The notes under the pieces: model-generated
The model's input: the letters and a program-made list of their open reading frames with translations, nothing else
Told to the model about the DNA's origin: nothing
Database searches by the model: none
In this document: positions 1-7,744 of the stretch, one piece after another
How the letters are laid out: every line of letters begins with the position of its first letter
Position numbering within the stretch: the first letter of the stretch is position 1
NCBI RefSeq assembly: GCF_900143215.1
Contig: NZ_FRDM01000033.1
Span: 1 to 41,279 of the forward strand
DNA: 41,279 nucleotides
Direction of reading: 5' to 3'
Source: Geodermatophilus obscurus
GTDB lineage: Bacteria; Actinomycetota; Actinomycetes; Mycobacteriales; Geodermatophilaceae
Position numbers and translations under genes: made by a program

Positions 1-1083
1 GAGTGCGAGGTGTCCGGTGCCGCGGAGGTCGACGGGCTGAAGTCCATGGGCTCCTGGCTGCGTGGGCACGGGCACCTGTCGACCGCCGAGGCCGCGCGGG
101 TGGTGCGCACCGGGCGAGCGCTTCAGCACCTGCCCGGGATGACCGCCGCGTTCGCCGCCGGTGCGGTGACCGCCGAGCAGGCCGGGCTGATCGCCCGGGT
201 GACCGAGCCGGAGCAGCTCGCCCGCGCCGCCGAGCAGGGCGTGGATCTGGGTGCGGTGGACACCGTGCTCACCGACATCGCTCGCGAGCGGCCGCACGCC
301 GACACCGCCACGGCGGTGCACCACTACCTGGACCGGCTGGATGCCGACGGGCCGGAGCCCGATCCCACCGAGGGGCGCCGGCTGGTCATCGCCCGGCACG
401 CCGACGGCAGCATCACCGGCCGATTCGACCTGGATGCGGTGGGTGGGGAGAGGCTGCAGGCGGCGCTGGAGGCGGTGCAGGCCGGGCGGTGTGCCGGGGA
501 TGAGCGCACCAGGGCGCAACAGCTGGCCGATGCGCTGGTGCAGCTGGCCGACAACGCCCTGGCCTCCGGTCAGCTGCCGACGCTGCGCGGGCACAAGCCG
601 CAGGTGATCGTCAAGATCGGCATCGGCGACCTGGCTGGCCCGCAGGTTGGCCGCGGTGCCGCCGAGACGGGGTTCGGCGCCACCATCTCCGCCGCCCGGG
701 CCCGCTGGATCGCCTGCGACGGGGCTGTCACCCGCATTGTCATGGGCCCGGACGGGGTGCCGCTGGACGTCGGCCGCAGCGTGCGGCTGGTGCCACCGCA
801 CCTGCGCCGCGCCGCCGAGGTCCGCGACGGGGGCTGCGTGTTCGCCGGCTGCGGCGCCCCGACGCACTGGTGCGACGTGCACCACCTGATCGCCTGGATC
901 AACGGCGGCGAGACCAGCCTGGACAACGCCGCCCTGTTGTGCGAGCGGCACCACACCAAGGTCCACCACGGCTTCCGCGTCGAGCGACAACCCGACGGCC
1001 GATGGCGCACCTGGCGACCGGATGGCACCGAGATCCTGATCGGACCCCAGCGGACCGGGCCACCGCTCACCACCGCCGCCTGA
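1..1083 (+). CDS. DUF222 / HNH endonuclease-signature protein (5' truncated)
   Basis: The reading frame is open to the first base of the window, so the N-terminus lies outside it. A GTG at 10 is possible but would remove the usual start of the DUF222 domain. The first ~230 visible residues are Arg/Ala-rich and helical, as in DUF222 (the actinobacterial REP13E12 family). An HNH module follows at about residues 277-325: CVFAGC, then DVHHLIAW, an Asn-containing NGGETSLDN stretch, and CERHH. The conserved Cys pairs and HH pair fit a zinc-supported HNH nuclease fold. These proteins are abundant in actinobacterial genomes, often in many copies. Their function is unproven, with mobile-element or DNA-repair roles proposed. 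No repeats or integrase are seen beside it here. Confidence 0.85.
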   Translation, partial: ECEVSGAAEVDGLKSMGSWLRGHGHLSTAEAARVVRTGRALQHLPGMTAAFAAGAVTAEQAGLIARVTEPEQLARAAEQGVDLGAVDTVLTDIARERPHADTATAVHHYLDRLDADGPEPDPTEGRRLVIARHADGSITGRFDLDAVGGERLQAALEAVQAGRCAGDERTRAQQLADALVQLADNALASGQLPTLRGHKPQVIVKIGIGDLAGPQVGRGAAETGFGATISAARARWIACDGAVTRIVMGPDGVPLDVGRSVRLVPPHLRRAAEVRDGGCVFAGCGAPTHWCDVHHLIAWINGGETSLDNAALLCERHHTKVHHGFRVERQPDGRWRTWRPDGTEILIGPQRTGPPLTTAA

Positions 1084-1181
1084 TCCCGACACCATCCCGC
1101 CGTCACCCAGCCAGTAGCCGACCGATGCCCACCTCCGGACACCGCTCGGCTGCCGGCTGCCCGCGTGCGGGAGAGCGAGGG

Positions 1182-1559
1182 TCAGCTGCCGTCGAGGTAC
1201 CGCCAGGCGCCGTCCTCGCGGACGAACCGGCTCGTCTCGTGCTGGCTGCCGGTCTCGCTCTCGTGCCGGTACCAGGCCCGGAACTCGACCGTGCCCTCCG
1301 CCGCGAGCAGCCCGTCGCCGGTGGTGGCGAGCACGTCGAGGCCGGTCCAGCGCACGGTCGGGTCGAGCTGCAGCGACGGCGGGCGGGTCGAGGGGTGCCA
1401 GGTGGCGAGCAGGTACGCCGGGTCGCCCACGGCGAAGGCGCTGTACCGCGAGCGCATCAGCTGCTCGGCGGTCGCCGCCGTCGCGGTGCCGTCGTGCAGT
1501 CGGCCGCAGCACTCCGCGTAGGGCAGCCCGGTCCCGCAGGGGCAGCGTCGAGGGGCCAT
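1182..1559 (-). CDS. YchJ/UPF0225 family protein with SEC-C-like zinc motif
   Basis: A 125-residue protein opening with a Cys-rich motif (CPCGTGLPYAECC, residues 6-18) typical of the SEC-C/YchJ family. An NTF2-like region follows, including the family signature LMRSRYSAF and later FRAWYRHE. The function of the family is unknown; the SEC-C motif usually binds zinc. The protein is shorter than enterobacterial YchJ (about 150 residues) and lacks a second C-terminal SEC-C, as is usual for actinobacterial members. It is transcribed divergently from the oxidoreductase that starts 55 bases away. Confidence 0.85.
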   Translation of the reverse strand: MAPRRCPCGTGLPYAECCGRLHDGTATAATAEQLMRSRYSAFAVGDPAYLLATWHPSTRPPSLQLDPTVRWTGLDVLATTGDGLLAAEGTVEFRAWYRHESETGSQHETSRFVREDGAWRYLDGS

Positions 1560-1572
1560 GCCTGCGAGTCTC

Positions 1573-1578
1573 TACCGT
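1573..1578 (+). promoter_or_regulatory. Putative -10 box (TACCGT) for the OYE-mft operon
   Basis: TACCGT fits the actinobacterial TANNNT -10 pattern. It lies 35 bases before the GTG start of the oxidoreductase and upstream of a G-rich ribosome binding site at 1601-1607. The same hexamer precedes several other starts in this window. No clear -35 is seen. Confidence 0.4.
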
Positions 1579-1613
1579 TCGCAGGATCCGGCCCGGCAGC
1601 AGGGGGGGACCAC

Positions 1614-3539
1614 GTGCGACACCTGTCCGCGCCACTGCGGGTCGGGCCGGTGACGCTGGCCAACCGCATCGTCTTCCCCGCCCACCTGACCAACTACGCC
1701 GTCGACGGCGGGTTCACCGAACGGCACGCCGCCTACTACGCGGCCCGCGCGGCCGGCGGCGCCGGGCTGGTCGTCACCGAGGAGCTCTCGACCGACCCGG
1801 CTGACCGGCCCTACGAGAAGCTCGTCCGCGGGCACGACCCCGCCGTCCTGCCCGGCATGCGGCGGGTCGCCGACGCCGTCCACGCGCACGGCGTGCCGGT
1901 GTTCGCCCAGGTCAACCACAACGGCGGGCAGTCGGACTCGGTGCATACCCGCATGCCGGTCCTCGCCCCGTCCCCGGTGGCCGACCCGCTGTTCCGCGAG
2001 GTGCCGCGCGAGGCCGGCACCGCTGACCTGGCCCGGCTGGTCGCCGGGTACGCCGGCGTCGCCGCCCGCTGCGCCGCCGCCGGGTTCGACGGCGTGGAGG
2101 TGCAGGCTTCGCAGTCCTCGCTGGTCCGCCAGTTCCTCTCCCGCGCCACCAACCGGCGCACCGACCGCTACGGCGGCCCGCTCGAGTTCCGTGCCCGCTT
2201 CCTCGTCGAGGTGCTCACCGCCGTCCGGGAGGCGCTGGGCCCCGGCCGCGCCCTCGGCGTCCGGCTGGCCGACGAGCAGGGCCGCGACGGCGGGACGACC
2301 CTCGCCGAGGCCGTGGCCACCGCGCGACTCCTCGCCGACCGCGGGCTCGTCGACCACATCAGCACCACCGTCGGCGTCGCGACGGCAACCCTGGACCGCG
2401 TCGTCCCGCCGATGACCACGCCGCCCGGTTACGCCCGCTACCTCTCGGCGGCGATCCGGAGCGCGGTCGACGTGCCGGTGATCGGCGTCGGCCGCTTCCT
2501 CACCCCCGCCCAGGCCGAGCGCGCGCTGGCCGACGGGGACTGCGACCTGGTCGGCGCCGTCCGGGCGCAGATCGCCGACCCCGAGTTCGCCGCCAAGGCG
2601 CTGGCCGGGCGGGACGGCGAGGTGCGCCGCTGCCTCGGTTGCAACCAGGAGTGCGTCGGCCGGGTCGGCCTGAACCGCCCGCTGGGCTGCGTGACCAACC
2701 CGCGGGCCGGCCGGGAGGCGCCACTGCCGGTGCCGCAGCGCCGGCGGCGGGTGCTCGTCGTTGGCGGTGGACCCGCCGGGCTGCGCGCCGCGGCCACGGC
2801 CGCCGCCCGCGGGCACGCGGTCACCGTCTGGGAGCAGGCGACCGACACCGGGGGAGCGCTCCGGCTCGCGGCGTCCGCCCCCGGCCGGGAGGGGCTGCGC
2901 CCGCTGGTCGACGACCTCGCGGCCGAGTGCGCGCGGACGGGAGTGGTGGTCCGCACCGGCGTGCGCGCCACCGCCGACGCGGTGCGGGCGGAGACCCCCG
3001 ACGTCGTCGTCCTCGCCACCGGCGCCCGCCCGGTGCGACCGGACTGGGCAGGGGCCGGCGACCGGGTGGTCGACGTCCGCGACGTGCTCACCGGCGCGGT
3101 CGAGCCCACCGGCGACGTCCTGGTGGTCGACGACCTGGGCGCCACCGCGGCGACCTCGGTCGCCGAGCTGCTGGCCGCGCGCGGCTGCACGGTTGAGGTG
3201 GGCACGGCGGCGCTGGTCGTCGGCCAGGACCTCGGCCCCACCCTCGACCGGCCCGGCTGGGAGCGGCGGGCCGCGGCCCTCGGCATCCGGCGGACGACGG
3301 AGCGGCTGGTCACCGCCGTCGACGGCCGCACCGTGCGACTGCTGCACCACCCGACCGGCGCGGTCGAGGAACGCACCGTCGACTGGCTGGTCGTCGCGAC
3401 CGCCCCACGGGCGGACGACGGGCTGTGGACCGCGTTGCGCGGCAGCGGCCTGGAGGTGCACCGGGTCGGCGACTGCCTCGCCCCGCGCCGCGCCGGCGCG
3501 GCCACCCTGGACGGGGACCGGGTGGGCCTGGCGGTCTGA
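1614..3539 (+). CDS. Mycofactocin-system FadH/OYE family oxidoreductase (2,4-dienoyl-CoA reductase type)
   Basis: This 641-residue protein has three parts. An Old Yellow Enzyme FMN barrel covers about residues 1-335. An iron-sulfur motif C-x2-C-x3-C-x11-C begins near residue 340 (CLGCNQEC) and would hold a 4Fe-4S cluster. A C-terminal NAD(P)/FAD Rossmann domain starts with VLVVGGGPAGL near residue 379. This is the architecture of 2,4-dienoyl-CoA reductase (FadH) and trimethylamine dehydrogenase. Because mftE follows within about 15 bases, it matches the FadH/OYE class known to travel with mycofactocin clusters. The likely role is reduction of an enone or related substrate with electrons moving through FAD, 4Fe-4S and FMN. 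The substrate is unknown. The GTG start is set by the RBS at 1601-1607. Confidence 0.87.
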   Translation: MRHLSAPLRVGPVTLANRIVFPAHLTNYAVDGGFTERHAAYYAARAAGGAGLVVTEELSTDPADRPYEKLVRGHDPAVLPGMRRVADAVHAHGVPVFAQVNHNGGQSDSVHTRMPVLAPSPVADPLFREVPREAGTADLARLVAGYAGVAARCAAAGFDGVEVQASQSSLVRQFLSRATNRRTDRYGGPLEFRARFLVEVLTAVREALGPGRALGVRLADEQGRDGGTTLAEAVATARLLADRGLVDHISTTVGVATATLDRVVPPMTTPPGYARYLSAAIRSAVDVPVIGVGRFLTPAQAERALADGDCDLVGAVRAQIADPEFAAKALAGRDGEVRRCLGCNQECVGRVGLNRPLGCVTNPRAGREAPLPVPQRRRRVLVVGGGPAGLRAAATAAARGHAVTVWEQATDTGGALRLAASAPGREGLRPLVDDLAAECARTGVVVRTGVRATADAVRAETPDVVVLATGARPVRPDWAGAGDRVVDVRDVLTGAVEPTGDVLVVDDLGATAATSVAELLAARGCTVEVGTAALVVGQDLGPTLDRPGWERRAAALGIRRTTERLVTAVDGRTVRLLHHPTGAVEERTVDWLVVATAPRADDGLWTALRGSGLEVHRVGDCLAPRRAGAATLDGDRVGLAV

Positions 3540-3540
3540 C

Positions 3541-3546
3541 TACCGT
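3541..3546 (+). promoter_or_regulatory. Putative leaderless -10 box (TACCGT) before mftE
   Basis: TACCGT starts two bases after the upstream stop codon and ends seven bases before the GTG at 3554. That is the spacing expected for a leaderless transcript. It suggests mftE can be transcribed independently of the oxidoreductase gene and favours 3554 over 3545 as the start. Confidence 0.35.
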
Positions 3547-3553
3547 GGCGGCG

Positions 3554-4249
3554 GTGAGCACGCTCGCCGGCGCCACCTGGCCCGACCTGTCCGAGCGTCC
3601 GCTGCTGCTGGTGCCCCTCGGCGCCGTCGAGCAGCACGGCCACCACCTGCCGCTGGGCACCGACACCGCCGTCGCCTGCGCGGTCGCCGAGGCCGCCGTC
3701 GACGACCTGGACGGCGCTCTGCTCGCCCCCGCACTGGCCTACGGCGCCAGCGGCGAGCACGAGGACTTCCCCGGCACCGTCTCGATCGGCACCGAGGCGC
3801 TGACCGGGCTGCTCGTCGAGTACGGCCGGTCGGCGTGCCGCTGGGTCGGGCGGCTGGTGCTCGTCAACGGCCACGGCGGCAACCTCGACGCACTGGGCAC
3901 GGCCGGCGCCAAGCTGCGGGCGGAGGGGCGCGAGGTGGCCTGGTTCCCCTGCGGTGTCGCCGGCGCCGACGCGCACGCCGGACGCACCGAGACGTCACTC
4001 ATGTTGCACGTGGAACCCGAGAGGGTCCGCGGGGATCGAGCGGTGGCGGGGGAGACCACGCCGATCGCCGAGCTGCTGCCGCGGCTGCGCGCCGAGGGGG
4101 TGCGCGCGGTCAGCCCGACCGGCGTGCTGGGCGACCCGGCCGGCGCCTCGGCCGAGGAAGGCGCGGAGCTGCTCACCGGGATGGCCGGGCGGCTGGCCGC
4201 CGCCGTCCGGGCGTGGGACGTCGACCCCGCCGGCCGGCTGCGCGGCTGA
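3554..4249 (+). CDS. mftE: Mycofactocin biosynthesis peptidase MftE (creatininase family)
   Basis: A 231-residue creatininase-fold protein. MftE releases the C-terminal Val-Tyr-derived unit from MftC-modified MftA precursor peptide during mycofactocin maturation. The family metal ligands are visible: EQHG with a downstream GTDT (E26, H28, D37), NGHGGN (105-110) and DAHAGRTET (D139, H141, E146). Length is normal. The assignment to MftE and not creatininase rests on the neighbouring mftF and FadH/OYE genes. GTG 3545 would add three residues; 3554 is preferred because a TACCGT box sits seven bases before it. It follows the oxidoreductase stop by 14 bases. Confidence 0.85.
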   Translation: MSTLAGATWPDLSERPLLLVPLGAVEQHGHHLPLGTDTAVACAVAEAAVDDLDGALLAPALAYGASGEHEDFPGTVSIGTEALTGLLVEYGRSACRWVGRLVLVNGHGGNLDALGTAGAKLRAEGREVAWFPCGVAGADAHAGRTETSLMLHVEPERVRGDRAVAGETTPIAELLPRLRAEGVRAVSPTGVLGDPAGASAEEGAELLTGMAGRLAAAVRAWDVDPAGRLRG

Positions 4250-4274
4250 CGGAACCGCACCGGCCGCCCGGGGT

Positions 4275-4280
4275 TATCGT
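4275..4280 (+). promoter_or_regulatory. Putative leaderless -10 box (TATCGT) before the isochorismatase-fold gene
   Basis: TATCGT ends seven bases upstream of ATG 4288. No Shine-Dalgarno sequence is visible in the 38-base gap after mftE. This is consistent with a leaderless internal promoter feeding the hydrolase, mftF and regulator genes. Confidence 0.35.
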
Positions 4281-4287
4281 CCGACGC

Positions 4288-4830
4288 ATGGGGTCCCCGT
4301 CCGGCTGGCTGGTCGTCGTCGACTACCAGGAGGTCTTCCGCGATCCGACCTCGCCGTGGACGACGCCGCGCTTCGACGAGGTCCGGCCGCGCATCCGCTC
4401 GCTGGTCGAGGCCTTCGGCGAGCGCGTCGTGTTCACCCGCTTCGTCGTCCCGGACGAGCCGACCGGCGCGTGGGCCGACTACTACGCCAAGTACGACTAC
4501 TTCACGCAGGCGCACGCCATCCCGCTGTTCCAGCTCAGCGAGGACCCGGGCGGCCGCCCCGTCGTGGATGCGCCGACCTTCGGCAAGTGGGTCCCCGAGG
4601 TCGCGGAGCTGGTCGGCGGCGGCCCGGTCACCGTCGCCGGGGTGGCCACCGACTGCTGCGTGCTCTCCACCGTGCTGCCCGCCGCGGACGCCGGCGTGCT
4701 CGTGCGGGTGGTCTCCGACGCCTGCGCCGGCGCGAGCGACGAGGCCCACGACGACACCATGCGGATCCTCGGCTGCTACGCGCCCCTGGTCGAGGTCACC
4801 ACGACCGCCGAGGTCCTGGCCGAGGCATGA
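4288..4830 (+). CDS. Isochorismatase-fold cysteine hydrolase inserted between mftE and mftF
   Basis: A 180-residue member of the isochorismatase-like cysteine hydrolase superfamily. The catalytic triad can be placed: Asp12 (VVDYQ), Lys100 (TFGKW) and Cys124 in the pattern G-x2-T-x2-C-V-x2-T (GVATDCCVLST). Members hydrolyse small amides, N-carbamoyl groups, nicotinamide or isochorismate; the substrate here cannot be read from sequence. Its stop overlaps the mftF start in an ATGA, so the two are translationally coupled. It is not a standard mycofactocin gene. A role on an amide or ureido intermediate of mycofactocin-linked catabolism is a guess. A leaderless start at 4288 is likely. Confidence 0.85.
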   Translation: MGSPSGWLVVVDYQEVFRDPTSPWTTPRFDEVRPRIRSLVEAFGERVVFTRFVVPDEPTGAWADYYAKYDYFTQAHAIPLFQLSEDPGGRPVVDAPTFGKWVPEVAELVGGGPVTVAGVATDCCVLSTVLPAADAGVLVRVVSDACAGASDEAHDDTMRILGCYAPLVEVTTTAEVLAEA

Positions 4831-6383
4831 GCGCCGGGCCAGCGGTCGCCGTCCCCCCGCGCGACCGGCTCCCCGACGGCGCCGCCGTCCTCCTGGACCC
4901 CCGCGTCCGCCGCCGCGACGGCGGGACGACGCTGCTCGGCGGGTCACCGCTGCGGCTGGTCCGCCTGCAGCCCCGCGCCCGCGACCTGCTGCGCACCGAC
5001 CGGCTCGTCGTCCGGGACACCGCCACCGCCGTGCTGGCCGCCAAGCTGCTCGACGCCGGTCTCGCCCACCCCGAGCCGGACGGCGCCCCGGCGGGGCGGC
5101 TCACCGTCGTCGTCCCGGTCAGGGACCGCCCGGCCGAGCTGGCCCGGCTGCTCGCCGCCGTGCGCGCCGACCCCGACACCGCCGCCGTCCCGGTGGTCGT
5201 GGTGGACGACGGCTCCGCCGATCCGGCCGCGGTGACGGCGATCGCCGGCCGGCACCGTGCCCGGGTGCTGCGGCACGCCACTGCCCGCGGCCCGGCCGCC
5301 GCCCGCAACGCCGGCCTCCGTGCGGCGACCACGGACCTGGTCGCTTTCCTCGACTCCGACTGCGTGCCGCTGCCGGGCTGGTCCTCGGCCCTGGCCCGGC
5401 ACGCCGCCGACCCGCGGCTGGCGCTCGTCGCCCCGCGGATCACCGCGCTGCCCGCGGACGGCGGCGGCTGGGTCGAGCCGTACGAGGCCACGGTGAGCGC
5501 GCTGGACATGGGCCCCCGCCTCGCTCCGGTCGCCCCGGGGACGGCGGTGTCGTACCTGCCCAGCGCCGCGATGGTGGCCCGCCGGGACGCCCTCGGCGAC
5601 GGGTTCGACGAGTCGATGCGGGTCGCCGAGGACGTCGACCTGGTGTGGCGGCTGGTCGCGGCCGGCTGGCGGGTGCGCTACCAGCCGTCGGCCGCCGTCG
5701 CCCACGAGCACCGGGCGGCGACCGGGGAGTGGCTGCGCCGCCGCTTCTTCTACGGCACCGGCGCCGCGCTGCTCGCCGCACGGCACGGCGCCGCGGTCGC
5801 GCCGCTGGTGGTCGCGCCGTGGTCGGCGGCGGCCTGGGCGCTGGTGCTGACCGGGCGCCGCTCCGGCGCACTGGCCTGCGCCGCGGTGCTCGCCGGCGCC
5901 ACCGCCCGCCTGGCGTCCCGGCTGGCCCGCCCGGGGGACCGCGCGCCGGTCGGGCTGGCCGCGGGGCTCGTCGTGCGGGGCAGCGCCGCGGCGGGGAAGA
6001 CGCTGGCGCGCAGCGTCACCCGGCACCACTGGCCGGTCGCGCTGGCCGCCGCCGCGGTCTCCCGACGCGCCCGGCGCGCGGTCGCCGCGGCCGCCGTCGC
6101 CGACGCCGTCCTCGCCTGGTGGCCGCACCGCGGACGGATCGGGCCGCTGCGCTTCGCCGCCGGCCGACGACTCGAGGACCTCGCCTACGGCGCGGGCCTG
6201 TGGACGGGGGCGCTGCGGGCGCGCGACCTCCGGGCGCTCCTGCCCTCCCGGCCTGCACCGATGCCGCCCTCCCCGAACGTGTCACGCCCCACCGGCTCCC
6301 TGGTGGAATCGCGGAACAGCGGTCACGATGGGCGGACGATGGACCCCGAGCCCGCGGACGACCACATGACGGCTGAGCCGTGA
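4827..6383 (+). CDS. mftF: Mycofactocin glycosyltransferase MftF (GT2 family)
   Basis: 518 residues. An N-terminal ~90-residue segment (LPDG, LLGGSPLRLVRL) resembles the small PqqD-like lead domain of MftF. A GT-A fold family 2 glycosyltransferase starts at about residue 92 (LTVVVPVRDRP), with DDGS at 127-130, the metal-binding DSD at 176-178 and EDVDLVW from 268. The C-terminal 200 residues are Ala-rich with hydrophobic segments that may lie at the membrane. MftF adds beta-1,4-glucose units to premycofactocin. ATG 4827 overlaps the preceding stop, and its TGA overlaps the GTG of the next gene (GTGA). The C-terminus is somewhat longer than usual, so the last ~40 residues may be non-conserved. 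Confidence 0.87.
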   Translation: MSAGPAVAVPPRDRLPDGAAVLLDPRVRRRDGGTTLLGGSPLRLVRLQPRARDLLRTDRLVVRDTATAVLAAKLLDAGLAHPEPDGAPAGRLTVVVPVRDRPAELARLLAAVRADPDTAAVPVVVVDDGSADPAAVTAIAGRHRARVLRHATARGPAAARNAGLRAATTDLVAFLDSDCVPLPGWSSALARHAADPRLALVAPRITALPADGGGWVEPYEATVSALDMGPRLAPVAPGTAVSYLPSAAMVARRDALGDGFDESMRVAEDVDLVWRLVAAGWRVRYQPSAAVAHEHRAATGEWLRRRFFYGTGAALLAARHGAAVAPLVVAPWSAAAWALVLTGRRSGALACAAVLAGATARLASRLARPGDRAPVGLAAGLVVRGSAAAGKTLARSVTRHHWPVALAAAAVSRRARRAVAAAAVADAVLAWWPHRGRIGPLRFAAGRRLEDLAYGAGLWTGALRARDLRALLPSRPAPMPPSPNVSRPTGSLVESRNSGHDGRTMDPEPADDHMTAEP

Positions 6384-7705
6384 CGACGGTGAACCCGTGG
6401 GTCGCGCTGCCCGACGGCCTGCCCGACCCCGCGCACACCCGCAGGCTGCGCGCGGCACACGAGGCGCTCGTCACCCGCTCCGGTCCCGCGGTCCCGGACC
6501 AGGTCCGCGCCGTCGTCTGGAACTCCTGGCGGCGCAGCCTCGGCAGCGGCGTCGACCCCGACGGCAACGCCCCGCCGGTCGACCTGCTCGACGACGAGCT
6601 GCTGGCCTACCGCGCCGCACACCCGCTGGCCCCGGTGCTCCCGGTGATCCGCCGGCTGCTGGTCGAGGACGCCGAGGCCGACCGGATGATCGTCGCGATC
6701 ACCGACGCCGACGGCCGGATGCTGTGGGTCGAGGGCGACCGGCAGCTGCGCGCGCGGGCCGAGACCATGCACTTTGTCGAGGGGGCACGGTGGGCCGAGG
6801 AGGTCGCCGGCACCAACGCCCCGGGCACCGCGCTGGCCCTCGACCACGCCGTCCAGATCTACGGCAGCGAGCACTACCGGCGCCCGGTGCAGCCCTGGAG
6901 CTGCTCGGCCGCGCCGGTGCACCACCCGGTCACCGGCGTGCTGCTCGGCGCCATCGACGTCACCGGCGGCGACCACGTGGCCAGCCCCCAGATGCTCACC
7001 CTCGTGCGGGCCACGGTGGCCGCCGTCGAGGCCGAGCTGCGCTGGCTGCACCGCGAGGACGCCGCCCGGCCGGCTCCCCCGACACCGCGGCCGGCCGCCC
7101 GTCCCGCCCCACGGCTGGAGGTGCTCGGCCGGGAACGCGCCCGGCTGGTGCTGCCCTCCGGCCCGGCGGAGCTCTCGCTGCGCCACTCCGAGCTGCTGCT
7201 GCTGCTCGCCGAGGCAGCAGCCGGTGGCGGCGGGCGCACGGCCGAGCAGCTGGCCGCCGAGTGCCACGCCGGCGACGCGGCAGCGGTCACCGTCCGGGCC
7301 GAGCTGTCCCGGCTGCGGCGGCTGGTCGGCGCCTCCCTGCTCGGCTCGCGTCCCTACCGGCTGACCGGTCCGCTGGAGACCGACCTGGACCAGGTGCGCC
7401 GGCTGCTGGCCCGCAGCGCCGTCGGCCCGGCCCTGGAGCGCTACCCCGGCGCCGTCCTGCCGCGCTCGTCGGCGCCCGGCGTCGTCGCCGCCCGGGACCG
7501 GCTCACCGCCTCGCTGCGGCAGGCCGTGCTCGCCGCCCGCCGTCCCGAGCTGCTGCTGCGCTACACCCGGCTGCCCGAGGCCCAGGGCGACGCCGCGGTG
7601 TGGCAGGCCTGCCTGGAGTCCCTGCCGCCCGGCGCTCCGAGCCGGCCGGCCGTCGCCGCGCACCTGCACCGCCTGCGCCGGGCTCCCCGGGCGCCGCTGC
7701 AGTAA
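6380..7705 (+). CDS. AcoR-like GAF sensor regulator with C-terminal winged-helix-like domain
   Basis: 441 residues. The N-terminus has the AcoR-type lead motif NSWRRSLGSGVDP, then a GAF sensor (about residues 80-205) with the signature GTNAPGTAL and WSCSAAPVHHP as in the acetoin regulator AcoR. No sigma-54 AAA+ domain follows. Instead residues ~225-345 contain a segment resembling a winged-helix response-regulator DNA-binding domain (AELSRLRRLVG, then SRPYRL). Such AAA-less GAF regulators occur in actinobacteria beside alcohol and aldehyde dehydrogenase genes. Coupling to mftF by a GTGA overlap suggests it senses a small alcohol, aldehyde or redox cue and controls mycofactocin-dependent enzymes (inference). 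The gene ends inside an inverted repeat shared with the convergent lipoprotein gene. Confidence 0.78.
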   Translation: MTTVNPWVALPDGLPDPAHTRRLRAAHEALVTRSGPAVPDQVRAVVWNSWRRSLGSGVDPDGNAPPVDLLDDELLAYRAAHPLAPVLPVIRRLLVEDAEADRMIVAITDADGRMLWVEGDRQLRARAETMHFVEGARWAEEVAGTNAPGTALALDHAVQIYGSEHYRRPVQPWSCSAAPVHHPVTGVLLGAIDVTGGDHVASPQMLTLVRATVAAVEAELRWLHREDAARPAPPTPRPAARPAPRLEVLGRERARLVLPSGPAELSLRHSELLLLLAEAAAGGGGRTAEQLAAECHAGDAAAVTVRAELSRLRRLVGASLLGSRPYRLTGPLETDLDQVRRLLARSAVGPALERYPGAVLPRSSAPGVVAARDRLTASLRQAVLAARRPELLLRYTRLPEAQGDAAVWQACLESLPPGAPSRPAVAAHLHRLRRAPRAPLQ

Positions 7706-7744
7706 GGACCCCCGGTGACGGGCAGGAGGCCTGCTACTGCAGCG
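7695..7744. terminator. Inverted repeat across two convergent stop codons
   Basis: CGCTGCAGTA (7695-7704) and TACTGCAGCG (7735-7744) are perfect 10-base inverted arms 30 bases apart. Each arm carries the final Leu-Gln codons and stop of one gene, so both proteins end in LQ. It is a candidate bidirectional terminator. The long loop and lack of T-tracts keep confidence moderate. Confidence 0.5.

Noticed and set aside
2438..3976. Long minus-strand frame opposite the OYE and mftE genes
   Set aside because: Arg/Ser/Pro-rich composition, no domain motifs, and plus-strand enzymes with catalytic residues occupy the same bases.
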